DNA of 64,000 nt from Gammaproteobacteria bacterium. GTDB taxonomy: Bacteria; Pseudomonadota; Gammaproteobacteria; Pseudomonadales; Pseudohongiellaceae. The stretch lies in contig VMDC01000016.1 of assembly GCA_008081045.1 (NCBI GenBank), forward strand, positions 124,001 to 188,000. Direction: 5' to 3'. The translations under genes and the position numbers were made by a program. Each line of letters begins with the position of its first letter. Position 1 is the first letter of the stretch. Under the pieces are notes generated by a model. The model was not told the origin of the DNA. It made no database searches and was given only the letters and a program-made list of their open reading frames with translations. Of this stretch, positions 1 through 7,255 are shown one piece after another.

Positions 1-1
1 A

Positions 2-601
2 AAAGCCATGTTCGGGCTTGAGGATGCGGGTCGCTGGTCACTGTTGCAAACCTTCAGCGGAGCCAACGCACAGCGGAACCCCCGCGGTGAGGTCGGGCTT
101 GATGATGAGCAAATGGAGCGCCTGGCCATAATTTACCTGCAGCGTTGGGGTGTGGTCTTCCGGGCGCTCATTGAAAAAGAGTCTCTGGCACCGCCCTGGA
201 GGGCATTGTTGGCCGTCTACCGAAGGATGGAGCTCAAGGGCACTGTTCGGGGCGGCCGTTTTATCTCCGGTGTCGGCGGCGAGCAATTTGCTTTTTCAGA
301 GACGATCGACAGCCTGCGGAAACTGAAGAACGTCCGTGAAACGTCGGCGCCCGCTTCACATTACTGTCTGTCGGCTACTGATCCTGCGAATTTGATCAAC
401 CTGATTTTGCCTACCCGAAAGCTTGCCCGCCTGGCGGGTAATCGGGTGCTTTATCGGGGAGGAGTACCCATCGCGCTGATGGAATCAGGAGAGATCTGTT
501 TGTTGCGGCAGATGGGAGAGGAGGAGCAGTGGCAGGTACGACAGATGCTGACTGAAAGAGCCTTTCCGCCGAGACTCAGAAGCTACCTCGGGGCCCGCTA
601 G
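2..601 (+). CDS. lhr: Lhr-like ATP-dependent helicase, C-terminal end (partial)
   Basis: The reading frame is open from the left edge, so this is the last 199 codons of a longer gene whose start lies outside the window. Lhr proteins are large superfamily 2 DNA/RNA helicases; the motor domains would be upstream and only the C-terminal accessory region is seen here. The segment reading AGRWSLL near the start, followed by a region with RWGVVFRALIE, LLAVYRRME and GGEQFAF, matches the conserved Lhr C-terminal part that follows the winged-helix region. The gene ends with TAG and is followed by a 518-base non-coding stretch. The family call is firm, but which Lhr subtype (with or without the full C-terminal core) cannot be judged from a fragment. 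Confidence 0.82.
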   Translation, partial: KAMFGLEDAGRWSLLQTFSGANAQRNPRGEVGLDDEQMERLAIIYLQRWGVVFRALIEKESLAPPWRALLAVYRRMELKGTVRGGRFISGVGGEQFAFSETIDSLRKLKNVRETSAPASHYCLSATDPANLINLILPTRKLARLAGNRVLYRGGVPIALMESGEICLLRQMGEEEQWQVRQMLTERAFPPRLRSYLGAR

Positions 602-669
602 ATTGCAGCTGTTAAAAAAATCCCACCGCCATTTTACCTGCAGCAATCACAGACAAAACGACGATGGGA

Positions 670-1058
670 CCTTCTACGTATGGGAGCTAAGGACACCGAC
701 AGTGCGGAGTCCCCTCCAGCTATACAAGTCAGATAGACCAGGCTAACTAGACTAGATAACCGGAGGCTCCCCTAATAGATTGACTACTAATGGGATCACC
801 TCCTTTCGATTCCAGGGTAGCAAAGGGTGTTAGGAAGTTCCCCCTGTTAGAACCGCTAACACTCGACTGTCTCGTTATATAACACTGATGTGACTGAGTA
901 AAGCGGCTTGTCCGGAGAAAAACCTAAGACGCATTTCTGCAACGCCCTGAAAGACTCTGAAAAGCTCTGAGGTATCAAGAAGGTGCTTGATGAGAGGATA
1001 GTATAAGAGGCAAGCGATCAGCCCCGGGGCGCTTTTCTGGGGCGCGACTTTTGTATTT
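670..1058 (+). ncRNA. candidate structured non-coding RNA or lhr 3' UTR
   Basis: No credible reading frame occupies the 518 bases between lhr and the DUF6164 gene; stops are frequent in all frames. The stretch has clear secondary-structure potential. GTGTTAG (827-833) pairs perfectly with CTAACAC (856-862), enclosing GTTC (837-840)/GAAC (851-854). GGAGG (762-766) can pair with CCTCC (799-803). A GC-rich terminator hairpin closes the plus strand at 1021-1058. About nine GGA trinucleotides occur on the plus strand between 665 and 1000, several next to short inverted repeats, which recalls CsrA/RsmA-sequestering RNAs but is only modestly above chance. I see no convincing promoter, so it could equally be a long 3' UTR of lhr. 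It does not match 6S, tmRNA, RNase P or SRP RNA as I know them. Confidence 0.33.
1021..1058 (+). terminator. intrinsic terminator
   Basis: GCCCCGG (1021-1027) pairs with CTGGGGC (1037-1043), seven pairs including one G-U, around a nine-base loop. It is followed by a T-rich tract (CTTTTGTATTT, 1048-1058). Only the plus strand has the T tract, so it ends plus-strand transcripts coming from lhr or from the candidate RNA before it, not the convergent DUF6164 gene. Confidence 0.55.
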
Positions 1059-1119
1059 GCTGTAATTCAGGGAGGGTTTGTCGCAACGGAAAACCGGGCT
1101 GTCCGATGCTTTTGCCGCC

Positions 1120-1479
1120 TTAAAATGACACAAAGAACCTCAGTGACAAAAAGAGCACGAGTGCTGCAAGGCCAAGATACACGCTGAATCGCACCGGTTC
1201 GGCGCGGAAGCTTTCCCAGAACGTTCTGATCTCGCCTTGTTCTCTTTGCTTTAGATACTGAGATTTGACTCTCGTGCTTCTGACTTCCTGATATTCATCG
1301 AGCAGGGCGCGGGCCTCGTCAAATTGCTGTTCGTCAACCAGCCAGAGACCCGGCATAGAAATCCCCCAATTTCCCGCAAAGGTCTCGAAGAACGGTATTT
1401 CGTTCTGCGTCAGAAGTTCGCGAACCTCTTCTGCTTCGTCATCAGGCACGTCGCGCATTCGGAACAGAAGTTTTGCCAT
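1120..1479 (-). CDS. DUF6164 family small membrane protein
   Basis: A 119-residue protein of unknown function. Residues 1-70 look like a soluble domain (MAKLLFRMRDVPDDE at the start, then GISMPGLWLVDE), the middle is charged, and residues about 98-117 form one hydrophobic helix that would anchor the C-terminus in the membrane. The opening MAKLLFRMRxVPxDE and the GxWxVxD motif are what I recognise from the DUF6164 family, which is widespread in Gammaproteobacteria. It is divergent from the TraB/GumN gene, with 99 bases between the two starts, and convergent with lhr. No specific role can be assigned. Confidence 0.7.
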   Translation of the reverse strand: MAKLLFRMRDVPDDEAEEVRELLTQNEIPFFETFAGNWGISMPGLWLVDEQQFDEARALLDEYQEVRSTRVKSQYLKQREQGEIRTFWESFRAEPVRFSVYLGLAALVLFLSLRFFVSF

Positions 1480-1578
1480 ACTGTGACCGCTTGAAGAGTC
1501 TGATTGGGGGAACTGTCATGCGATGATCGAGCATGCTACCTTTAACCCCAATGCCTGTAAATTCGCTGAGGTCTGTTA

Positions 1579-2463
1579 ATGAGACGTGCGGTTAAACCCT
1601 CAATTCCTTTCGCCTTGATGCTAACCATTGCGCTGCTGCAGTTCGCCCCCGGAGCCTGGGCGGACGCCCCGGTGTGGCGGGTCACCGACGGTGAAAGCAC
1701 GGTCTATCTGGGCGGGACGGTCCACCTGTTGCGCCCAGAGGACTACCCTTTGCCCGAAGAGTTTGACCAAGCTTACGAGGGTTCATCAGAAGTGTTTTTT
1801 GAAACGGATATTTCGTCCATGAATGACCTCAGTGTGCAGGCGCAAATGCTGCAACAGCTCACTTACAGTGACGGCCGAACACTTAAGGATGTGCTGGATA
1901 CGCAAGCCTATGCTGCACTGGAAACCTATACGGCCGGAGTCGGCATGCCACTGATGATGCTCGAGCAGTTTAAACCAGGCATGATTGTTTCAACTTTGCA
2001 GGTTCTGGAATTCCAACGCATGGGTTTTACGCCTCAGGGTGTTGATGCTTTCTTTAACACTCAGGCTTTAACTGATGGTAAGTCGGTAGGCGCCTTGGAG
2101 ACGCTGGATGAACAGATTGGCTTTCTGGCCGCCATGGGTGAAGGCTATGAAAGCGAATTCATCATGATGTCGCTCGAAGATCTCGACAGTACGGCCAAGC
2201 TGATGGATGAAATGATCGGGGCCTGGCGGGTTGGTGATTCAGAGGCTCTGCAAACCCTGTTTGTTGATGACATGCTGGAGCGGGCACCCGCTGTCTATGA
2301 TTCCTTGCTGCGGCAGCGCAATCTTCGCTGGGTCCCGCAAATTGAGGCGATGTTCAATGATCCGGACACTGAATTTGTGCTGGTAGGCGCGGCCCATCTG
2401 GTCGGCGCTGATGGTCTTGTCGAGTTGCTCCGTGCCCGGGGCTATGACATCTCCAAGTTGTAA
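1579..2463 (+). CDS. TraB/GumN family protein
   Basis: A 294-residue exported protein. Residues 1-29 form a signal peptide (hydrophobic core FALMLTIALLQFAPGAWA, cleavage likely after ADA or WADA). The mature part begins VWRVTDGESTVYLGGTVHLL; the GTVH motif (46-49) and the C-terminal GAAH (270-273) within LVGAAHLVGADGLVELL are the two conserved histidine motifs of the TraB/GumN (erythromycin esterase-like, TIKI) fold, some members of which are metal-dependent peptidases. The gene starts with ATG preceded by GAGG about eight bases upstream. It is convergent with the small SutA-like gene. The molecular substrate in bacteria is not known. Confidence 0.85.
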   Translation: MRRAVKPSIPFALMLTIALLQFAPGAWADAPVWRVTDGESTVYLGGTVHLLRPEDYPLPEEFDQAYEGSSEVFFETDISSMNDLSVQAQMLQQLTYSDGRTLKDVLDTQAYAALETYTAGVGMPLMMLEQFKPGMIVSTLQVLEFQRMGFTPQGVDAFFNTQALTDGKSVGALETLDEQIGFLAAMGEGYESEFIMMSLEDLDSTAKLMDEMIGAWRVGDSEALQTLFVDDMLERAPAVYDSLLRQRNLRWVPQIEAMFNDPDTEFVLVGAAHLVGADGLVELLRARGYDISKL

Positions 2464-2489
2464 CCGGCTAACACTGTTTCAGACGCTCA

Positions 2490-2524
2490 AACAAAAAGGC
2501 AGAGTGCTTTGCGCGCCCTGCCTT
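2490..2524 (-). terminator. intrinsic terminator of the SutA-like gene
   Basis: AAGGCAG (2496-2502) and CTGCCTT (2518-2524) form a perfect seven-pair stem. Read on the minus strand the stem is followed directly by TTTTTGTTTG, a good T tract, 32 bases after the stop codon of the 58-residue gene. On the plus strand no T tract follows, so it does not end the TraB/GumN transcript. Confidence 0.65.
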
Positions 2525-2555
2525 ATGAGAACCGGCCAGCCGGGTTCGGGAGTGA

Positions 2556-2732
2556 TCAAGAGCTGGTTTTGTGACTCAGAACGATTTGTCTGGGGCCGCT
2601 GGTAGAAGTTTGCCCGCTTACCCCTGAAGGAATTTGCTGGACCTTTCCACCCGCTTTGAGGAAAGCCGCAATATGCTCTTCCAGATCATCACGCGTGTTT
2701 ACGACGGCCTCTTTCTTTGATTTATTGCTCAT
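2556..2732 (-). CDS. small SutA-like protein (58 residues)
   Basis: An ATG-started frame of 58 codons ending in TGA. After a lysine-rich start (MSNKSKKEAV) comes a short helix, then FLKAGGKVQQIPSGVSG (24-40), then a polar tail. The core FLxxGGKVQxI is the conserved signature of SutA, the small RNA-polymerase-associated regulator of slow-growing Pseudomonas, and of many short uncharacterised gammaproteobacterial proteins with the pattern GGKIxxIPxGVSG. A consensus TATAAT lies 31 bases upstream of the ATG, GGGAG lies about 11-15 bases upstream, and an intrinsic terminator follows the stop, so the gene is a complete single-gene unit. Family membership is likely; a transcriptional role is inferred from SutA only, and the acidic N-terminal tail of SutA is missing. 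Confidence 0.75.
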   Translation of the reverse strand: MSNKSKKEAVVNTRDDLEEHIAAFLKAGGKVQQIPSGVSGQTSTSGPRQIVLSHKTSS

Positions 2733-2762
2733 AACTGCTCAAGCTCCCTTAATAGAGCCGAA

Positions 2763-2792
2763 ATTATACACAAAATCAGTGAGATGGGCTAA
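2763..2792 (-). promoter_or_regulatory. promoter of the SutA-like gene
   Basis: A perfect -10 hexamer TATAAT lies on the minus strand at 2768-2763, 31 bases before the ATG at 2732. With an 18-base spacer the -35 would be TTAGCC, a weak match. The perfect -10 and the isolated gene make a sigma-70 promoter likely; the -35 is uncertain. Confidence 0.5.
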
Positions 2793-3104
2793 TGGGCCTG
2801 TCGCAGTTGCAGCTAAGGATTGCCGTAACGGGTATACTGGCCGCTGCTGAGCAGGAGGGAGCCGGACCGCGCTGATGCGCAGGGAGGCTGTCGACTGCAG
2901 CCAACAAGCGCGCCCGGGCCGGCCAGCCGGCCTGACGAAACCAGCGCTGGAGTGCAACACACTCTGACAGTCAGTGTATGATGGACCGGAGTGAGTGCCC
3001 AACAAAAACCAGCCAGGGTCTTTTGACAGCGGCTGATTACGGTGCGGGATCAAAAAAAATCTGATAAAAACATTAAATAATAAGTATGAAGAGTGGTACC
3101 TAAA
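2793..3104. other. non-coding stretch upstream of the molybdopterin oxidoreductase
   Basis: About 310 bases without a supported gene. A long minus-strand open frame crosses it but runs deep into the oxidoreductase gene and resembles no known protein. It contains the inverted repeat GGCCGGC-CA-GCCGGCC around 2916-2931 and an A/T-rich end just before the oxidoreductase start. No promoter or known RNA could be recognised with confidence. Confidence 0.4.
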
Positions 3105-4256
3105 ATGAGCCCAGAAGATAAAACCCGAAGAAATGTTCTTAAAGGCAGTATGCTTGCCGCCGGTGCGGCAGCCGCGCCATCGTTTGTCCTTCCAGCGCTT
3201 GCTCAGGGGGAACGACTGGTCCCATTTACCGATGTGCCCGATTCTTTTCAGGTAAGGCCAGTCCAGCCAGACACAACGCACTGGCAGGATACGAGAGAAA
3301 TCTCCGAGTTTGTCACAGACAATGATGATTTTTATCTCGTGCAACATTATGGTCAGCCAGAGATTGATAATGATACTTGGCGCCTTCGGGTTACCGGAAT
3401 GGTCGACAATGAGCTGGAATTCAGTCTGAGCGATTTGATGAACCGGCAGACTACCGAGAGACAGATCGGTTTTGAATGCGGCGGCAATAGCCAGCGCCTT
3501 TTTCACGGCCTCATAGGTAACGCAGATTGGCGCGGCGTCTCCCTTGCGGATATTTTGCGGCAGGCCGGTATTCAGGAGGGCGCCAAGGAGATCGTTTTTT
3601 TCGGGGCAGACCTCGCTACAGAAGAAATTAGGGGCAGAGAGGTTGAAAAAGCATTCGCGCGCTCACTTTCGGTAACAGATGCGATGCGCGAAGAAAATAT
3701 GCTGGCTTTCGAGATGAACGGTGAACCACTGCCCCACTACCATGGCAAACCAGTTCGCTTGCTGGTTCCCGGCTGGTATGGGGTTGCTAACGTCAAGTGG
3801 TTGACTCAGATTCACGTGCAGAGTACGCGCTACATGGGCCGATTCATGGGTCGTGATTACGTGACACTCAAGAAAGAAAACGTGGGTGGCGTCGACCGGT
3901 GGGTGGAAAACTCAGTGACCACGATGAACCTGAAGTCCTCCATCATAAGAGTCACTGAACTGGGGGGGCGTTACAGCATTCAGGGGTTTGTTCTGAACGA
4001 CGGGACGCCACTTCGGAGCGTTGAAGTTAAAATTGACGATGGGCCCTGGCTCACCGCTGAAATGAACCCGGATAATACACAGTACTCCTGGAAACTGTTT
4101 TCCCTGGACTGGCCAAATCCCACGGCGGGAGAGCACACTCTGGTTTCCCGCGTGACTGATATCAACGGTAACGTGCAGGCAACGCAGGAAGAACTTCCGG
4201 AAAAAGTAAGCTACTGGGAGGACTTCGGGCAGTTTACCAGGACCATTACGATTTAG
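3105..4256 (+). CDS. periplasmic sulfite-oxidase-family molybdopterin oxidoreductase
   Basis: A 383-residue enzyme of the sulfite oxidase/SoxC/SorA family. Residues 1-34 form a Tat signal (TRRNVLKG, then an alanine-rich stretch to ALAQ), so it is exported folded with its cofactor. The Mo-binding domain holds GFECGGNS with the conserved molybdenum-ligand cysteine (C125), and VRLLVPGWYGVANVKWL is the typical family segment near residue 225. Residues about 265-380 are the dimerisation domain. ATG at 3105 was preferred to the in-frame GTG at 3093 because the twin-arginine motif then lies close to the N-terminus. Sulfite dehydrogenases usually sit next to a cytochrome c subunit; none is next to this gene, so its electron acceptor and substrate are open. 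Confidence 0.85.
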   Translation: MSPEDKTRRNVLKGSMLAAGAAAAPSFVLPALAQGERLVPFTDVPDSFQVRPVQPDTTHWQDTREISEFVTDNDDFYLVQHYGQPEIDNDTWRLRVTGMVDNELEFSLSDLMNRQTTERQIGFECGGNSQRLFHGLIGNADWRGVSLADILRQAGIQEGAKEIVFFGADLATEEIRGREVEKAFARSLSVTDAMREENMLAFEMNGEPLPHYHGKPVRLLVPGWYGVANVKWLTQIHVQSTRYMGRFMGRDYVTLKKENVGGVDRWVENSVTTMNLKSSIIRVTELGGRYSIQGFVLNDGTPLRSVEVKIDDGPWLTAEMNPDNTQYSWKLFSLDWPNPTAGEHTLVSRVTDINGNVQATQEELPEKVSYWEDFGQFTRTITI

Positions 4257-4293
4257 TCTGAACTGGACGTTCGGGCGCGATGGCAAGGCGCTC

Positions 4294-6693
4294 GTGACCC
4301 ATACCAACAATCAACCTGTTATTGCCGAGGGCCTGTTGCTGACTCGGCAATGGCAGGAGTCATCTTCTGGCATCCGGCTGATTTTCTGGTTTGCTTCCTG
4401 CGAAGGGCCGCTTCAGGTCGTTCTGGAAAATCAGGAAGCGGTCAGTTTCTTTCCTGCACATCTTAAAAAACGCGTAGAAAACCTGCTGGCGGATATTCCC
4501 GGGTGGCGCATCGGTGAGACTGAGCTGGTTGATTTTGCCGGAGAATCGGTAGCGGCCCTATACTGCCGGGGGCAGCGTCAGCTTTACGCGGCCAGGGACC
4601 GGCTTTCCAGCAAGCTGATTCACCTTTTGGAAAGTGACATCAGGCCTCCGGATCGTTTCCTGATGGAGCGCTTTATCAGCGGCTCAGCACAGATCCGGGG
4701 CATTGCACGGGCGGCTGATTCCTTTACTGAAGTTCGCCAGGCCGCTCTGGCGCCAGCCACTCGGAGTGTGCCGCTGACAGCGGTTTCTGTTGATATAGAA
4801 ACCGATTTGTCGGCAACGCAGCTCTACTCGATAGCGCTCTACAGTGACGTCTGTTCCCTTGTTCTGATGTGTGGCGAAGAGGACGCAACAGCCGTCAGTC
4901 ACGCTGATAACGCCGAAATGGTGATTGAATATTTCTCTGAGCCAAAGGCATTGCTCGTGCGCTTTATTGCGTGTCTTCATAAGCTCAATCCAGACATCTT
5001 AATGGGTTGGAATGTCGTCAATTTTGATCTTCGCTGTCTTCAGAAATTTGCTGACCAGTTTAAGCTGGAGTTAACTCTCGGGCGTAATCAGGAGCCGGTC
5101 GTCTGGCGTTCCAGTAAGGGCTCCGATAATCGTGACTACGCGCTGGTCCCGGGCAGGGTTGTACTTGATGGCATAGAGCTGATGCGCAGTGCGAATTACC
5201 AGTTTGAGAGCTTTTCCCTCGAAACGGTTGCGCAGCGCCTGTTGAAGCGCGGCAAGCGCGTCACACAGGTCGACGACAGAGCCCTGGAAATCAGCAAAAT
5301 GTTTATGGAGGACAAGCTTGCTCTGGCGCGCTACAACCTGGAGGACTGTCGTCTGGTCTGGGACTTGTTCGATCAACAAGGCCTGCTGGACTTTGCGGTA
5401 GAGCGCAGCTTGCTGACGGGGCTGGAACTGGGTCGCTACGGAGGCTCGGTGGCGGCGATGGATTTTCTCTATCTGCCCCGTCTGCATCGTCACGGATATG
5501 TCGCACCGGCTCTCGAGCAACTCCAGCCGGTCAATGTCAGTCCGGGGGGCTATGTACTGCAATCCGAACCGGGACTTCACCATAATGTGATTGTTCTGGA
5601 TTTCAAGAGCCTGTATCCCAGCATCATCCGAACATTCCATGTAGATCCACTGGCACTGCTGGAAGGTCGGTGTGAGACCGACACCATACCCGGATTCGAT
5701 GGCGGGAAATTTTCCCGAAAGAAAGCACTTTTGCCTGAGATTATCGAAAAGCTGTGGGACGCCAGGGATCAGGCCAAGCGGGATAACAACGCGGCATTAT
5801 CTCAAGCCATCAAAATTATGATGAATTCGTTCTATGGCGTACTCGGAACCCTTGGTTGCCGCTTCTTCGACACACGACTGGTGAGCTCTATTACCCGACG
5901 GGGTCATGACATCATCCTGAAAAGTAAAGCATTCATTGAACAACGCGGGTTTCGTGTGATTTACGGAGATACAGATTCCCTGTTTGTTTTAATTGGCGCA
6001 ACCGGGAATCCGGCAACAGAGCTTGCTACGGTCAAGCGCATCGGCGCTGGTCTGGTAAATGATCTCAACCGCTGGTGGAGAGAAACCCTCGCCGCCGAAT
6101 ATCGAATTACGAGTCATCTGGAAATGGAATTTGAGACGCATTTTCAGCGTTTTTTTATGCCCACTATCAGAGGGTCGGAGGCCGGGAGCAAGAAGCGATA
6201 CGCCGGCTTAATGCCCAATGGCGAGATCCTGTTCAAGGGTCTAGAGTCCGTTCGCAGTGACTGGTCACCGCTGGCGCGGGAATTTCAAAAAGAGCTCTAT
6301 CGCAAGATTTTCAAAAACGAAGCTTACATTGACTACGTAAAACAAACTGTCACTGCGCTGGAGAGCGGGCAATATGAGCGTGAACTGATGTTGCGCAAAC
6401 GCTTGGGCCGCAGGCTCTCTGACTACGTCAAGAATGTGCCACCTCATGTGCAGGCGGCGAGAAAAGCTGAGACTGTCCGCAAATCTCTGAATCTGCCGCC
6501 GCTTTATGAGGATGGAGGCTGGGTCGAGTACATCATGACAAGCTCGGGTCCCGAGCCCTATCAATATCGCCAGTCACCCATCGATACCGACTTCTATATT
6601 GATAAACAATTGGCTCCGATCGCCGATTCAATACTTGTCTTCCGGCAAACTTCAATGTCCGAAATTCTGGACAGGCAACTGGGCTTGTTCTGA
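4294..6693 (+). CDS. polB: DNA polymerase II (family B)
   Basis: A 799-residue family B polymerase, the length expected for the bacterial damage-inducible enzyme. The 3'-5' exonuclease motifs are present: Exo I DIET (167-170) and Exo II GWNVVNFDLRCL. Polymerase motif A is DFKSLYPSII from D436, motif B is KIMMNSFYG, and motif C is YGDTDS (557-562) with the catalytic aspartates D559 and D561. It copies past lesions and restarts stalled forks, proofreading as it goes. The start is GTG at 4294 with AAGGCG just upstream; an ATG at 4280 is out of frame. I saw no obvious LexA box in the 37-base gap after the oxidoreductase gene. All catalytic residues are intact. Confidence 0.95.
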   Translation: MTHTNNQPVIAEGLLLTRQWQESSSGIRLIFWFASCEGPLQVVLENQEAVSFFPAHLKKRVENLLADIPGWRIGETELVDFAGESVAALYCRGQRQLYAARDRLSSKLIHLLESDIRPPDRFLMERFISGSAQIRGIARAADSFTEVRQAALAPATRSVPLTAVSVDIETDLSATQLYSIALYSDVCSLVLMCGEEDATAVSHADNAEMVIEYFSEPKALLVRFIACLHKLNPDILMGWNVVNFDLRCLQKFADQFKLELTLGRNQEPVVWRSSKGSDNRDYALVPGRVVLDGIELMRSANYQFESFSLETVAQRLLKRGKRVTQVDDRALEISKMFMEDKLALARYNLEDCRLVWDLFDQQGLLDFAVERSLLTGLELGRYGGSVAAMDFLYLPRLHRHGYVAPALEQLQPVNVSPGGYVLQSEPGLHHNVIVLDFKSLYPSIIRTFHVDPLALLEGRCETDTIPGFDGGKFSRKKALLPEIIEKLWDARDQAKRDNNAALSQAIKIMMNSFYGVLGTLGCRFFDTRLVSSITRRGHDIILKSKAFIEQRGFRVIYGDTDSLFVLIGATGNPATELATVKRIGAGLVNDLNRWWRETLAAEYRITSHLEMEFETHFQRFFMPTIRGSEAGSKKRYAGLMPNGEILFKGLESVRSDWSPLAREFQKELYRKIFKNEAYIDYVKQTVTALESGQYERELMLRKRLGRRLSDYVKNVPPHVQAARKAETVRKSLNLPPLYEDGGWVEYIMTSSGPEPYQYRQSPIDTDFYIDKQLAPIADSILVFRQTSMSEILDRQLGLF

Positions 6694-6730
6694 ACGCTAC
6701 GCTGGACCTCGCTGAATTTATGGGAATTGT

Positions 6731-7255
6731 ATGAACACGTATCTCGTACTCACTGTTATTGCTGATGACAAGCCTGGATTAGTGGAAACCCTGGCGGAGG
6801 TTATTGCCGATCATAAGGGCAACTGGCTGGAGAGCAGTATGTCGCAACTGGCAGGTAAGTTTGCTGGCATCCTTCGTGTCAGCGTGGCAACCGGTGATGC
6901 GCAAACGCTCATTGACGCACTCAGCAGCCTTCCTGCCGAATTGAAGCTGGTAGTTGAACAAGCCGAAACAGAAGAGCCGGCAGATGAGCCAACGACAGTG
7001 GACCTGAATCTGGTGGGTAACGACCGGCCGGGAATCATACGGGAAATCTCCCACGCTCTTGCGATGCTTTCGGTAAACGTGAAGCAGCTTTCCAGCCATT
7101 GCGAGCCCGCACCCATGTCCGGAGATGTCCTGTTCCGTGCGCAGGCGGTATTGCAGGTTCCCAGAGAGATATCGCTGGAAAGTTTGCAGGGGGAGCTGGA
7201 ACAACTGGCTGATGATCTGATCGTCGAGCTCAGAGATTCAGGCCCGGGGGGCTAG
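6731..7255 (+). CDS. GcvR-like protein with two ACT domains
   Basis: A 174-residue protein made of two ACT domains, at about 3-75 (YLVLTVIADDKPGLVETLAEVI) and 93-167 (DLNLVGNDRPGIIREISHAL). This is the layout of GcvR, which in E. coli binds GcvA to repress the glycine cleavage operon when glycine is scarce. No gcvA or gcv operon is nearby, and pseudomonad relatives of GcvR are not all shown to act on glycine cleavage, so the exact target is open. GGGAA lies seven bases before the ATG. The stop codon overlaps the stop of the convergent imelysin gene: both share the bases CTAG at 7252-7255. Confidence 0.8.
   Translation: MNTYLVLTVIADDKPGLVETLAEVIADHKGNWLESSMSQLAGKFAGILRVSVATGDAQTLIDALSSLPAELKLVVEQAETEEPADEPTTVDLNLVGNDRPGIIREISHALAMLSVNVKQLSSHCEPAPMSGDVLFRAQAVLQVPREISLESLQGELEQLADDLIVELRDSGPGG

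Noticed and set aside
793-806. Remnant of an rRNA operon
   Set aside because: Similarity to 16S stops at the 14 bases; flanks show no 16S or spacer sequence, so a degraded rRNA gene is unlikely.
2739-3506. A 255-codon minus-strand open frame
   Set aside because: It runs through the oxidoreductase signal sequence and catalytic region in reverse, resembles no protein and has a long arginine- and proline-rich tail; an antisense frame by chance.
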